Below, in pieces: positions 12,197 to 23,806 of a DNA stretch of 64,000 nucleotides (position 1 is its first letter; each line of letters begins with the position of its first letter). The stretch is from Canna indica (Eukaryota; Streptophyta; Magnoliopsida; Zingiberales; Cannaceae), in contig CP136890.1 in NCBI GenBank assembly GCA_034359265.1, positions 54,429,501 to 54,493,500 on the forward strand. Reading direction: 5' to 3'. Position numbers and translations under genes: made by a program. The notes under the pieces are model-generated. The model saw only the letters and a list, made by a program, of their open reading frames with translations, did no database searches and was not told where the DNA came from.

Positions 12197-12623
12197 TAGG
12201 GCTATTCATTGGGTCGACCCGACCCAATGAACCCGAGAACCCGACTCGACCTATTTGGGTTGGGTCAGGTCGGGTAATCGGGTCGGGTACAATTTGACCA
12301 AACCTAACCATAATCGGGTCGAGTCTCGGGTTTTAGAATTTGAAACCCGATGACCCGAGACCCGATGACTCGATTATTTATATTTATTTAAGCATTTTAA
12401 AATTATTATATTAAAAATATTTATTTTAAACTATTTTTCAAAAACAAATTTTTTCCTAATCGGGTGAACCCGACTACCCGACCCGACCCAACTTGAACTA
12501 GGTCGAGTTGGGTCGAGTCGGGTTTGAGAGGTGAAAAAAATTGAACCCGACCCGACCGAATTACACTTGGTTGGGTCGGGTCGATTTTTTCCCTAAACCC
12601 GACCCGACCCGTGAACAATCCTA
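12197..12623. mobile_element. hAT-type MITE with GGGTCGGGT-rich body (427 bp)
   Basis: The ends are TAGGGCTATTCA and, from the right, TAGGATTGTTCA. It is flanked by a perfect 8-bp target duplication TTTATGAT (12189-12196 and 12624-12631), diagnostic of hAT transposition. The body is dominated by CCCGACCCGA motifs on both strands, and the ORFs in it are translation artefacts of that repeat. Confidence 0.88.
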
Positions 12624-12631
12624 TTTATGAT

Positions 12632-13100
12632 GCATGATTAATAAGGTCTTTTATTTAATCATGTCTCCCACTAATTTTAACCATTTCCAAAATAACCCTC
12701 CATTTGGAAACAATAGATCTTATTGGTAGATCTCCTTAGTAGGAATGATAGTATCATTCTTCTATTCTCATCTCGCATGTAACACACGACAAATCCTAAT
12801 AGGTTCATGCGTAGATAACTCTTCACCAATTACATCGCAGGTAACTTCGCATCATAATTTTGCCTCTAAGGTTACTATAACCTTGTTTGTGCACAATAAA
12901 TTATAAAATCATAGTTAACTCGGGCATTCATATACCCATGCCAAAAAGAAATTACCCTTTGTAGCTCAACAAGATAATAACGTTTAGGCACTGAGTATAA
13001 ATATACTAAATATTGTGATGAGGTGCATTATACCAACTTGCTCAAAAAGTCTTGAGTGTGCACAACAAACTTGTTTGAATATTTCATCTTGTAATTAATA
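12632..13100. other. No gene seen; probable copia leader/LTR remains
   Basis: Non-coding AT-rich sequence continuing from the minus-strand gag relic, most simply its untranslated leader or 5' LTR. Confidence 0.35.
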
Positions 13101-13945
13101 TTCTGATCCAGGAGTAGTGCTGGAATGATGCTATTGGTCTTGAACTATTTGACCGAACATTATGGAAGGCCATTAAGTTAATAAAGTTGCCACCTTTGCC
13201 CTGTGATGATCTCTAAATTTGGGGAAAATGAAGAATCTGGACTCCACAATAACTAGTTACAAGTTAGTTCCCCTTTAATCTCTTGGTCCTTAGTTTGGAA
13301 ATTGGATGTACCTCCACAGTTGTTTTTACCCGGAAGCTCCTGCATAATAAGCTCCCTATAAGTGTATATCCAATGCACATTGGCCTTCTACAATCTGATT
13401 CTTGCCCTATGTGCTCGTTCCTCGGAAACTATTGGCCATTTATTTCTTTTTTGCCCCTTTGTGTTTGAAATTTGATCATCTCTTCAAAATAAATTAAATT
13501 TTAAATTTTTTTGGCAGAGATTCTTGGAGAGATGGGAGGTGGTTCTCCCTTAACCACAAATTTCTTGCTTTTTTCCTTTGGAGCTTTGTTGGCTACAATA
13601 AAGTACATCTTGGATACCTCATGACCCGTATTATTGCTTTCACTGAAAGCCACTTTAGATCTAGAGCTGCTGAGGGCACTAAATTACCTAATCGGGTTCT
13701 TAATCTTAAATGGCTTCCTCCTGTGTCTGGTTCTTTCAAGATCAATTGCAATGTCTCATGGACTCCATCTAATGTTGTTGTGGCAATAGTTATATGGGAT
13801 CAAGATGGCGATTGTATTTATACGATCAACTCCATCATTCATCATGCTGAGTCTACTCTCCAAGTTGAACTGCTTGTTGTGCCGTTGGGTCTAGATTTGG
13901 CAACTTCTCCCACTTATTGTTATTGAATCAAACTCAGAGCAAATA
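13101..13945 (+). pseudogene. LINE 3' end relic: zinc-binding RT tail and RNase H-like domain
   Basis: At about 13290-13470 there is a zf-RVT-like segment: WKLDVPP, then KLLHNKLP, then SDSCPMCS and a degenerate IGHLFLFCP equivalent. At 13621-13926 a 101-codon segment reads like the plant RVT_3/RNase H-like fold: LKWLPPVSGSFKINCN, then VVVAIVIWDQDGD, then AESTLQVELL. This order is the 3' end of plant L1-type LINEs. Frames are shifted between the parts and the upstream RT is missing, as expected for a 5'-truncated, decayed insertion. Confidence 0.7.
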
Positions 13946-14509
13946 ATTGATGTCGTGCACTGCAGTGATCTTAATAAAAATATTAAGCAATAAAACTAAT
14001 CCAAAATATAAGAAATGAACCAAATGATATATAATGAAATGCAGAAAAGAAAATTATTTATCAAAAACTCGGGAGAATATTATACAAAGAAAAAAAACCA
14101 CGTAAACACATTACTAAAATAATATAGAAATCAAAGCAGAAAATATATGCATTCATCAAAATAGAAAAAGAAAAAAAAAAGGAAACGAGGAATAGATGAA
14201 CTTAGAGCGATGCGCGAGTAGAGGCTCAGAAGGATCCATTGGTAGTATCAATCAGAGAGGATTGATCCTCTCAGGAAATCCCTTAACCATTTTATCACAT
14301 CACAGCCTTTACTTGCAAAAAACAGCAAGGTAGACGAAGGTAAATAAAGGGAAGCAAAACGTACCGAGACAGAGGAAAGGCGGCTGTGGTTCGGTTCTTT
14401 ATATAGACATGTAACTGGATATTAGGTTTCCAGTGTTTTTCACTGCGCTGTAATCACCAAAAGACCTTTTGTATCACTAAATTAACTATATTTTAACCAT
14501 TAGCAACTA
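13946..14509. other. No recognised gene
   Basis: A-rich DNA. It contains a minus-strand TATA-like CTATATAAAG near 14400, but I see no coding region attached to it. Confidence 0.4.
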
Positions 14510-15240
14510 TTATAAAAAGCTTTCTTTAGTCCGTCAGTAGTGCCTCCTTCATTTTGATCCTTTAACTTAAAATTTGATCACTGAAATTATTAAAGTTATT
14601 CACTATTATCACTCAAATTTTCACCGTCGACTCTTATTATAACATCGTTAAAATTATCCAATGTATCAAAATTTACGTATATTAAAATATTATCATATTT
14701 TTAGTTGGGAAACCAAATTGAAAAAATATTAAGAAATTAGTTGGTCTAACTCACCCCAAAAGCTAGCTTATGGGAGAGAATTTTCTAAACTATTTAAAGT
14801 TATCTTTGTCATATTTTTAACCAATTGGACATTTGGAGTGTGGAGTTTTGCATGATCAGACATCTGCGGATGGCACAATATCAACCACAAAATTGGCTCT
14901 TATAGCATGTTAAGAAATTAGTGGGTCTAACTTCACTTCAAAAGCTAGTTCATGGGGAGATGATTGCCCAAACTATTTAAAGATTATCTTTGTCATATTT
15001 TTAACCAATGTGGGACTTTAACAAAATACGCGATAGTTAAGGGACTAAATAAGGTTGTTTCCCTTAAAACTATTTTATATTTCATTCAAAATTTAACAAT
15101 ATTATAACGGTTGGTTGACGGCAGGGACTAAATTGCTAACGATTGAAAATTTAAGAACTCAAGTGATCGAATTTTTACATGAGAGACCAAAGTGAAAAAG
15201 ATATGATAGTTGATGAACTAAATAAGATTTTTTCCCTAAG
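14510..15240. mobile_element. Long-TIR non-autonomous DNA element (MULE-like)
   Basis: About 130 bp at each edge form imperfect inverted repeats (14510-14645 with 15105-15240; shared wording TTTAGT, CATTTTGATC/CACTTTGGTC and TTGATCACT). Inside is an imperfect direct repeat (about 14728-14838 and 14908-15010). No ORF is present. Long degenerate inverted repeats suggest a Mutator-like MITE, but no target duplication was identified. Confidence 0.55.
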
Positions 15241-15759
15241 ATTTATCTAAAGAGATTCACTGGACTTAAATCTAACTCATTTTGTATTGAATATGTAATA
15301 TTTTATTTTATCTTAATTAGATCAATTGCATCGATCAAAGAAGAATAAGAAATCTGTTTATTCTCAAAAAGAATATATGAACCTTGCTATTTTAAAAATT
15401 CGAACGGAATTCAAAATATACCCACAATACCCTCACACTCTCATAATGGTGTTGACGTCTCATTAACCGCATTAACCCCATTAACCCTTGCTATAACGGG
15501 GTTAACATCTCTCATCCAACATTTTAACCACGTTTCACGTCTCACCCAATTTCAGTCAAACTGTTTAAATGACATCATTTAAATAATTTTAGTCAAACTA
15601 TTTAAATAAGGTATTGAAACTGTTTAAATAGATCATTTAAGTTTAAAAATACATCATAAAATCATCAAAAAATTATAAAAAATCTAATTTACTCAACGAA
15701 ATAATGTCTTCAACTTGGATTAGTGAAAATGAGTGTGTATAAGTGTCATAACAAAAATT
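15241..15759. other. No recognised gene
   Basis: AT-rich intergenic sequence with no coding or repeat structure that I can name. Confidence 0.4.
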
Positions 15760-15876
15760 ATGATTTGCTTAAATTGTGATTTGCTTAAGATTGAAAGAAA
15801 CGTTAAAGTTGACATTGGGCTAAATTTTATAGCATAACTCATTATTCACCCCCACTAGTGTGGCCATTCACCTCAC
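15760..15876 (+). repeat. SIRE-like LTR terminal fragment
   Basis: The last bases (CATTATTCACCCCCACTAGTGTGG...TTCACCTCACA) match the ends of the other SIRE-like LTRs, including the AAGAAACGTT segment before them. Only the final part of the LTR remains. Confidence 0.65.
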
Positions 15877-15971
15877 ACAGGTGCCTTTGGGGATATCTTC
15901 TTGGAGAGACTGATGATGTGACTCATATGCAAGTAACATCTTTTACTATCTTCAATGTTAAATCTCCTTAA

Positions 15972-17168
15972 TGTATATCAAATGTTCACACTAAAAAGGG
16001 ATAGAATAGTATATAGACTAATGTGTAGTTCAATTTTACTCTTTCTCGATTTTAAACAACTTATCAAGCAAATTGAAGTTTCTTGAAAAATTGATCACTA
16101 GTAAGGATCAATCAACCAAGCAAGATAGTAATGCAAACAAGAGAATGTATAGTGATTCGGCCAATCCCGCCTACTCCACTTTCTTGGCTCCTCACCAAAG
16201 ATTTCTAACCTTAACACTTTATAGATTGAATATTTTTCTAAGAAATATAATGATGACTTATCCCTCAACCCTTGAGGAGGCATCAACATGTATTCTATAG
16301 CAAAAACAACAATCTACAAACTACCAAGATGTTTTAAGCACACCTTGAAACCTATACATAAGAAATTGATCAAACAACAAGAAAACAAAAAGAGCTTAGA
16401 TATATATTGAAATCAAACTTGTAGAGCTCCTTCCACCAGCCTTCTAGACTTTCAACTCCTCAAGAAGATGAAGAGCTTTGCCTTGAGAGTGTTGAAGAAT
16501 GAAGATCATCACTTGAGAGAGTGAATGTTGAGAATTAGGGCTTGAGATCACACTTTGAGGCTTGAATACTTCTTGACTAACTCAATGAACATTAGTCACC
16601 CTTAAACACCCGAAACTGGACCTATTTATAAGAGTGGTGGAGGTATGGAGTGAGAAATAGCGGTTCAATCGATCTGTTTTGATATGTTGGCGATTCCGAT
16701 CGACCGTCGGACGAACCTAGGTCGATCGATGGTCGCCCGAGGATCGACCGAATAGGTTCTGGAAATCTTCCATAATACTTTCGGTCGATCCTCGGGCGAC
16801 CATCGATCGACCGAGGATCGGCCGAGGTTCGACCGATAACTTCTATCAGAATATTGATTGTGATTTTTGCTGATTTTTTCAATCGGGTTTCATTTATGGA
16901 TCTCATCTCGGATTTTAACTTAAGGAATAGCTATAATTGGTTTGGTTGATGTCCTAGGATCATATTACATTCATTTCTAAGCTTAGACCTAAGTTTTGAC
17001 TCGATTGCCTCTGGAGCCGTTTCGCCTCGTATTTTCGTGATTTTCCGAACGAACTTCGTAGGTGTATCGTTCTATCAACCCGAACTTAAAACTTGACAAA
17101 TGAGTTAGTTTCATATTTATTATCATCAAAATAGAGAATGAGGCATAGGTTGAACCATTGGGCCAACA
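15972..17168 (-). repeat. 3' LTR, minus orientation (1197 bp)
   Basis: Read on the minus strand, it runs from TGTTGGCCCAATGG at 17168 to ATATACA at 15972. It carries a GGTCGATCG-type palindrome array (about 16665-16840) and a TATA box (TATAAAT, near 16622-16630), like its relatives. The ORFs within it are by-products of the array. Confidence 0.82.
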
Positions 17169-17567
17169 ATTTCCCCATTTTTGATGGTGACAAATATTTT
17201 ATGAAAAATAAGCAATTCAATGCCAAGGATAGATGCTCATATGCAAGTTTATGTTAAAAACTAACTTAAGCTCCCTCTATCCATATGCATCATAAAACAT
17301 ATGTGACCAAGTCTCTTCTCCCCTTTTGGCATTAATCAAAAGGGGCAGGAATGCAAGGTTCAATTAATGAGATTCATCATGAAAGCCAAAGATTCATAAA
17401 AACCAAATATCATCAAACACTATAGTCCTTCCTACCGATGTAAGCCTTTGGAAAACAAACACCGATAAGTCGCAAAGCCCCATTACAAGACATGTACTTA
17501 AGTGTGATGATACCATCAAAAACTAATTTTTCAAGAAGGCTTAAGTAATCATGTAATTTTCAAACAC

Positions 17568-17888
17568 TTAAACATGAGGAATAGTACAAATTCCTAATTG
17601 CATTCTCAACTTAGTAAAACTTTCCTCATTTAATGGTTTTGTGAATATATCCGAGTGTTGTTTGTCAGTAGGAACAAACTCCACGAAAATATTCTTCTTA
17701 GCTACATTATCTCTAAGAAAATAAGGCTTTAGATCTATGTGTTTTGTCATAGAATGCAATACTGGATTTTTAGTTAAGTTAATGGCACTAGTATTATCAC
17801 AATGAATAAGTATGCATGAATAATTCAATCCAAAATCCATGAGGGTTTGTTTCAATCCAAAGGACTTGTGCACAACAACTAGCCGCAA
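17568..17888 (-). pseudogene. pol: RNase H relic
   Basis: A 106-codon minus-strand stretch with the copia RNase H landmarks HCDNTSAINLTKNPVLH, TKHIDLKPYFLRD, FVPTDKQHSDIFTKPL and MQLGIC. It is intact at the C-terminal side but separated by a frameshift from the preceding part. It is close to the homologous segment at 4020-4272 and shows what that copy lost. Confidence 0.88.
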
Positions 17889-18363
17889 CGATGTATTCCG
17901 TTTTGGTAGTTAAAAGTGTAATAGAGTTTTGTTTCTTATGAAACTAAGAAACTAGACTCATCCCTAAGAATTGACAACACCCACTAGTATTTTTTTTATC
18001 TATCTTACATCCGGTAAAATCGGCAATGGAAAAACCAATCAATTCAAAAGATGCATCATTAAGACACCATAAGCCTAAGTCAATTGTACCCTTAAGATAC
18101 CTTAATATGTGTTTGACCACAGTTAAATGAGACATCTTGGGCACGATTAAAACCTATCACATTGACAAATGTTAAACATGATATCGGGTCTACTTGTGGT
18201 TAAGTCAAGAAGGTTACCAATCATACATCAGTATTATTTTTCACCTACCTTGTCACCTTCTTAATCTTTATCAAGCTTGATGGATGTACTCATTGGGGTT
18301 GATGCAATCTTAGCTTCATTCATCCCAAACCTTTTGATTAGCTCTTTTGTGTACTTTGCTTGA
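17889..18363 (-). pseudogene. pol: Reverse transcriptase C-terminal relic
   Basis: On the minus strand, KRFGMNEAKIASTPMS near 18310, then SRPDIMF, HLTVVKHILRYLKGT and KNTSGCCQFLGMSLVS (to 17944) follow the copia RT/RNase H order. Stops and small indels are present. The upstream part of RT is missing because the element ends at about 18364. Confidence 0.85.
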
Positions 18364-18378
18364 GGACTGGACTAGAAC

Positions 18379-18807
18379 TATTGGGTCCGGTCAGATTAGA
18401 CCCAGCAGCGAATCGAACCACGCGGCTCAATCCAAGGGGCTCTGCCCCACTACACCCCCGAGTCAAACTCAAGTCATACTAAGCGGCTCTGCCTAGGGAC
18501 CCCACCTGTCCACACAAGGATACTCACATCCTACTTTATTAGAAGAGATGCGTCATCACAAGCCTGCCATCTTCAGGATCAACCTCAACTCATTCTGGTC
18601 AACCTCACCACGAGATTTCTGGGTGGTGTCATCATCTCCACCTTTAATAAATATAGACACGCACACCTCAAGCAACAATAATTCCAATTTGCATTACCTC
18701 CACATTAGATTCCCACTAACTTGAGCGTTAGAGTACCTTTTGGAGGTCCCTCCCCCCCTACCAGCGTCGAACTGGACCGGAAGGCCCCCAACTTTTAGGT
18801 AGGAACA
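18379..18807 (+). repeat. 5' LTR of gypsy element
   Basis: It starts TATTGGGTCCGG (a TG to TA change at the expected end) and ends AGGAACA just before the primer-site region. It is 429 bp long. No matching 3' LTR was found in the window. Confidence 0.6.
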
Positions 18808-19059
18808 TTTAGTGCCCACCGTGGGGCCGAGTAAGGCTTACCTTCCTCACAATGGTTGGAACCTGAAGCCAAGCGACCGTCGCCGCACAACAACGGCAAC
18901 GACCCAACGGCGACGATCGACTGCAACCTGACAACACTGAAATAACGGGGAGCGACGCTCTAGTACCGACTAATCCTCCCCTTAAAGACCCTTAGTGACA
19001 AATAGATGATTTGGAGGCTAAAAATCAATAGCTAACGGCCCAAGTCGAGATGCTGACAC

Positions 19060-19223
19060 GATCTCGTGGATAGCCCTCGGCAAACCACGAACGCTGTCGC
19101 TCACAACCCGGAGACAACATTCACTCGAGAAAATGGAGACCCGATCCAATTCCTCACGATGAAGTCTCCAGCACCCCTCACCCGGAGAAAGGCAAGGATC
19201 CCAAAATCTAGAGAGCTAGGACT

Positions 19224-19257
<34 letters not shown>

Positions 19258-19990
19258 CTAAGGACCCTTTGTCGAGCACATCATGATAACTCGCCTCCCA
19301 CCGAGGAGCGAATTACCTACCACCCTGACACCTTACAACGAAACAAGTGACTACGTGCTACACCTAACGGCGTTTCGAACCACGATGCTCTACCACGGAG
19401 CAACCGATTTCGTGCTCTACAGAGCTTTCCTGGCCATCCTAGGAAAAATCGCTCTGTTGTGGTTTGCTTCCATTTTGTCGGGGTCTATTCATTCTTTCGA
19501 CGACGTCTCCCATGTTTTCTTTAGTCGATTCACCACATTGCGGGTATATCATAAAATGAGAGCTGCCCTCCACTATATTAGACAGGGGGCAACATGAGCC
19601 CCTAAGAGAGTCTCAACCCGAAAATTGAGCTTTTTTGCACCCAACTCGAGTTGAAGCCCAAACTCTTTGCTGACCAGATGGCCCTTGTGGAACCTAAAGA
19701 CACGGTCAAATTTCAAAAGAAGGTCGATAGCTTCATTAAGATGGAAGACCCCCAAGAGTCCAAAAAGAATGACTAGCAAAATCTTAAGACCATCGTCGAA
19801 GACAAAAAATCCAAAAAGGGACGGGGGAATTGAAGATCGCAGTTGCCATAATAGAATAGTGGCTGAGGGCCGAGGTCACCACCTCGATTGAGTGCCCGAT
19901 TCGAAAAGAATACTCCTTTCAATACCAGGAAGAAAACTATCCTTTGTGGCATCTACCACCTGAAGCTCGTCAGATACCCCACTAATGCCA
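19060..19990 (+). pseudogene. gag: Gypsy gag relic
   Basis: The central part (19283-19597) carries the plant gypsy gag pattern LDPYDGTTDPADHL-like (here LTPYNETSDYVLHL), then MLYHGATD, YRAFLAIL, WFASILSGSIHSFDDVSHVFFSRF and LHYIRQG. A CT microsatellite near 19225 and frameshifts separate the N-terminus. Later fragments in other frames (to about 19990) complete the gag. It is non-functional. Confidence 0.78.
19225..19255. repeat. (CT)n microsatellite
   Basis: About 15 uninterrupted CT units inside the gag relic. It probably expanded after the element lost function. Confidence 0.9.
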
Positions 19991-20259
19991 AATGCCGACA
20001 TGAGCAAGAGGTGCATGTTCCATGACACCTACGATCACACAACCGAGGAGTGTGTGGTACTTGGTGATCAGTTGGAGGACTTAGTCCAATTAGGACGCCT
20101 AGATAAGTACATCCACCATAAGAAAAAGGAGGTCGAAGCATAAGCCGCGACCCTGAGGGCTGATCGTTTAGAAGGTGAACCCTAAGGGGTCAACAACAAC
20201 ATTGCTGGTGGGCTTACAAGGATCGGAGAATCAAGCTCCGCTAGGAAAAGATCTTCCCA

Positions 20260-20530
20260 AACAATAACGGTGGTCAATAGCGCCAACCGACCACATCGAC
20301 TTCTCTCAAAAGTCCCGGTAATATCGTTCTATGAATCTGATTTTCATGAAACTAACCAAAATCAACATGATCCAGTCGTAATATCTACAATTGCAGGAAA
20401 TTTCATCATTAAAAGGGTCCTACTCGACCAGGGCAGCTCAACCGACATCCTTTTCTACTCTATCTTCGAGAGGATGCAATTAACAAATAATTTAGTATTG
20501 AAGTTGCCAGTCCCTATTTGTCATTGAAGT
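20260..20530 (+). pseudogene. pol: Gypsy aspartic protease relic
   Basis: An 85-codon stretch with ISFYESDF, PVVISTIAG and the active-site region RVLLDQGSSTDILFY. The family consensus is D-x-G-S-S-(A/T)-D-I-L. The frame is lost at about 20525, where a tandem duplication starts to disrupt the next part of the polyprotein. Confidence 0.8.
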
Positions 20531-20900
20531 TTCCCATCTCAGAAATAGAGGTAGGCGTGCTACACGCTCATTAGAAAGAAACCCAACAGTGCTATATATA
20601 ACGAGTGCCTCAAAGCAAAGGTGACCGAACATAGTGATATGCAAACACTCTCTACATTCAAAGGCAAATAACCGACCGAAGTCCCCAAATCGAACTCAAT
20701 GCATTGAAGTTGCCACTCCCCATCTGGCATTGAAGCTTCCCATCTCAAAAATAGAGGTAGGCATGCTACACGCCGATCAGAAAAAAGCCTAATGGTGCTA
20801 TAACGAGTGCCTCAAACCAAAGGTCACCGAACATAGTGGTCTACAAACGCTCCCTGCATTCAAAGGCAAACAACCAGCAGAAGTCCCCGAACTGAACCCA
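20497..20900 (+). repeat. 205-bp tandem duplication within gypsy pol
   Basis: ATTGAAGTTGCCA occurs at 20497 and 20702, and later anchors keep the same 205-bp offset. Copy 2 reads as the post-protease segment (CYNECLK, LPAFKGKQPAEVPEL), so the unit duplicates coding DNA. Confidence 0.8.
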
Positions 20901-21259
20901 AGATGGGGCATGCGAAAGCAACCATGACTCAATTGTTGAGAGAAATCAAGTCATTAGAGGTGGAAAAATGGGCTGGCCGGCACGATAAGGTAGTGTGTCG
21001 AGTTGGCTCAGCTCGCTAACTCCGTGCATGGGCCAGAAATTTCCAACCCGACACGGCCCGCAATATTTTGCAGGCCGCACGGTAAGGCCCTGGAGCCCGT
21101 TTATCAACTAAAAACTTGTAAAAAAATTGATTTAAAATGTTCGAGAAACTAAGTAAGCACCAAATATGATATTTCACATGAAAAGCTCCATGGATTAACT
21201 TCGCATTCAATTTTAAAGCACTAAACAAGCACTAAACTAGACTTGAAATTAATTATTTT

Positions 21260-22450
21260 AGGGCTAAAATATATCCCGATTTTTAACGTGTTTTCCTAAT
21301 CTATCACCACTTTTCAATTTTTCCAATTAAGTACAACACTTTTTGATTTGTTACAAATCTATCCCACCATCTACCCAGCGTCAACTTTGCCATCTGAATG
21401 CTGATGTGGCGCTGCTGACGTGGCTAATAATCCCAGTCAGCATTCAGATGTGATTTTTTTAACTTATATTTTTTTTTCAGCCCCACCAAATCCAGTCAGC
21501 AACAAGGTTAATTACAAAATATATCTTGACTTTTGATGCGTTTTCCTAATCTATCATCACTTTCCAATTTTTCCAATTTAATATACCACTTTTTGATTTG
21601 TTACAAATCTATCCCACCGTCTACCCAGCGTCAACTTCGTAATTTTCAACAAAGAGAACAAATCACTCTCTTTTGTTCAAAATTTTCTTGTCAAAACAAA
21701 GCCTACAACAACAAATCATATTTAACAGTATCATATGAAATCCTATATTTAACTGTATCACTAATGGGAAATTTCTAGGGTTTATACTAACCATACCAGA
21801 CGGAAGGGGGAAGGCAAGTTTAATAGAGACATACCAGAGCCGACGAGGATGAAGACAAGGAGCACGAAGAGATGTAGCGACGTCGGGGATTGAGAGAAAG
21901 GCGGGAGACGAGCGGGCGAGAAGGTCAGGGAAGAGGCGAGCAGATAATTTTAAAGGTGAATTTTTTTAAATTAACTTATCGTAATCTGCTGACTGGGTTT
22001 GGTGGGGTCGGAAAAAAAAAGTTAAAGTTCGCGTCTGAATGTTGACTGGGATTATTAGCCACGTCAGTATTTTGACGGCGAAGTTGACGCTGGGTAGACA
22101 ATGGGATAGAATTGTAACAAATCGAAAAATGGTGTACTAAATTGGGAAAATTAGAAAGTGGGGATAGATTGGGAAAATACGTCAAAAGTCGGGATATATA
22201 TTTGTAATTAACTTTGTTGCTGACTAGATTTGGTGGGACCGAAAAAAAAATAAGTTAAAAAAAATTGCGTCTGGATGCTGACTGAGATTATTAGCCATGT
22301 CAACATTCAGACGATAAAGTTGACGCTGGGTAGACGGTGGGATAGATTTGTAACAAATCGAAGAGTGGTGTACTGAATTGGAAAAATTGGAAAGTGATGA
22401 TAGATTAGGGAAATGTGTCAAAAGTCGGGATATATTTTGTAATTAACCCT
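21260..22450. mobile_element. Foldback MULE with tandem-repeat arms
   Basis: Each arm holds two copies of an approximately 190-260 bp unit (AAAATATATCCCGA...ACCCAGCGTCAACTT): direct on the left (21262-21640) and inverted on the right (21960-22450). The ends AGGGCTAA and AGGGTTAA mirror each other. Small ORFs within the arms are repeat translations. It lies inside the hAT-type element. Confidence 0.72.
21641..21960 (-). other. Non-repeat core of the MULE, possible captured exon
   Basis: The core between the arms is not repeated. On the minus strand it has a GC-rich, exon-like stretch (GCCCGCTCG...CGACGTCGCTACATC, about 21935-21835), then a GGTATG donor-like site near 21830. I cannot identify a protein. 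It could be a captured gene 5' end (Pack-MULE) or simply the element's own core. Confidence 0.35.
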
Positions 22451-22628
22451 TTTTTTAATACTTAGGGGGCCAAACGGGTCGGGCCGACCCAATAAGAGTC
22501 AGCCTGCAATGTTATCGTGCCGGGCTGGGCTAGATCGATAATCTTATCGGCTGAATTTTCCTGCCCAGCCCGTAGTTATCATGTCGTGCTATCGTGTCGT
22601 GCCCATTTTTGTCACCCCTATAAGTCCA

Positions 22629-23030
22629 CCAAAAAGCACTAATAGAGCTCGGACCAGGGCACTCCTCATGTACGCACAATTTCTTTATTTTTCAATAAAG
22701 ATACATTCATAGCATTTTTCTCTATGAATGTCAAGGACACCACTATGATTATCTCGCCGCTTTAACAAATATCCTATTCAAAACTTGCTTGAGTCCTCAC
22801 GCCCTCGCACCGTCATGGTCTTCAGCCCCAAAGGCCAACACTTCACTAAGCGACAAGAACTTGGTTTTCACTAATCTGGTTTGTCGGCCTTAGTGCCTAT
22901 TCTGGACTCCTTACGCCCTCAACGACCCAAAGTGCACTTCTCGCGAGCTTGGTTTTCACCGAGTATGGTCTGCGGCCCTAAGTGCGGCCTCAAGCTCAGC
23001 TTGGCGAGCTCTAAAATGAGCAACATGACT
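22629..23030. other. Gypsy-associated non-coding sequence
   Basis: No coding match. It continues the gypsy element after the hAT insertion and leads into a 108-bp tandem repeat. Confidence 0.4.
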
Positions 23031-23354
23031 CGCGCGCAGTTCCACCTTACACTCCTCAGCGAGCTCGGCTTGAACCCTCGAGTGTGATCTTTGCCTACCA
23101 CGCCACTACTTTCAGCCTTAGACCCTTACATAACTCCTCGCATGCGGTTCTGCCTACGCTCCTCAACGAGCTCGGCCTGAACTCCTGAGTGGGGTCTTTG
23201 GCTACCACACTACTACTTTCGGCCTTAGAGCCCTTACATCACTACTCGTGTGCGGTTCCACCTTACGCAACTCAGCGAGCTCAGCGTGAACCTCCGAGTG
23301 CGGTCTTTGGCTACCACGCCACTACTTTCGGCCTCAAAGCCCTTACATGAGACT
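23031..23354. repeat. Tandem repeat, 108-bp unit, three copies
   Basis: Copies start at 23031, 23139 and 23247, exactly 108 bp apart. They share GCGGTTC, GCGAGCTCGGC and CTACCACGCCACTACTTTCGGCC. Such arrays are typical of untranslated parts of large gypsy elements. Confidence 0.85.
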
Positions 23355-23599
23355 TCAAGTATGATATCATAACTCTATTTTTGGTATCGTTCTCACTATT
23401 ACCCAAGAAAAATCATTTCTAAAATGATTTTTGATATTTTGATCGATACTTGAAAATATTGATACTTAAGTTTATACATGATTTCCGAATTTGTATTTTA
23501 GTTATCATTCCTTGCTATCATGTATGAGTTAGTCTCATGATCTCCGTGCATAATGAAAAATATTTTTAGAGTTTCAACTTTGACTATAGGTTGACTTCT

Positions 23600-23806
23600 C
23601 TTGCCCTTTTTGAGTGATGTCAAAAGGAGGAGGAAAATATAGGAAAATGAGAAGAAAATATAGAGAAATCATGCATATAGGTAGGGGGAGTATAATTATT
23701 TAGATATGCATATTGATAGGGGGAGAAATCTCATGTTTGATATCCTTTGTGATTTAATGAATATATTCTTCTTAGGGATGTTTGTTATCATAAAAAAGGG
23801 AGAGAT
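23600..23806 (+). other. Repeated polypurine tracts
   Basis: AAAAGGAGGAGGAAAA (about 23623), GTAGGGGGAGTA (about 23682), ATAGGGGGAGAAA (about 23716) and AAAAAAGGGAGAGAT (23792-23806) occur in series, as at 4495-4704. Confidence 0.75.

Larger units (their letters stand above)
15972..18363 (-). mobile_element. SIRE-like copia element, 3' half only
   Basis: On the minus strand the order is RT C-terminus, RNase H, purine tract (AAAAATGGGGAAAT at 17169-17182), then the 3' LTR. It is truncated at about 18364, where Ty3/gypsy sequence begins. Relative to the copy at 1-5984 it is in the opposite orientation and a diverged subfamily. Confidence 0.85.
18379..20954 (+). mobile_element. Ty3/gypsy element (Tat/Retand-like), 5' part
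   Basis: The 5' LTR (18379-18807) is followed by a primer-site region (GTGCCCACCGTGGGG), gag and aspartic protease in gypsy order. RT, RNase H and integrase are absent. The coding stops at the hAT-type insertion at 20955, and only non-coding sequence follows it (22629-23354). The gag and protease style matches the Tat group of plant gypsy elements; the lineage call is by resemblance. Confidence 0.78.
20955..22620. mobile_element. hAT-type GC-rich element split by a nested MULE
   Basis: The left end TAGAGGTGGAAAAATGGGC and the right end, read inward, TAGGGGTGACAAAAATGGGC form inverted repeats. The outer segments (20955-21150 and 22460-22620) are rich in GGGC/CGGCACG motifs, like the MITE at 33631. 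The flanks CAAGTCAT and TAAGTCCA suggest a decayed 8-bp duplication. Confidence 0.68.

Noticed and set aside
19066..19350. Leu/Ser-rich 94-codon ORF as an independent gene
   Set aside because: It spans the CT microsatellite and gypsy gag start in a shifted frame.
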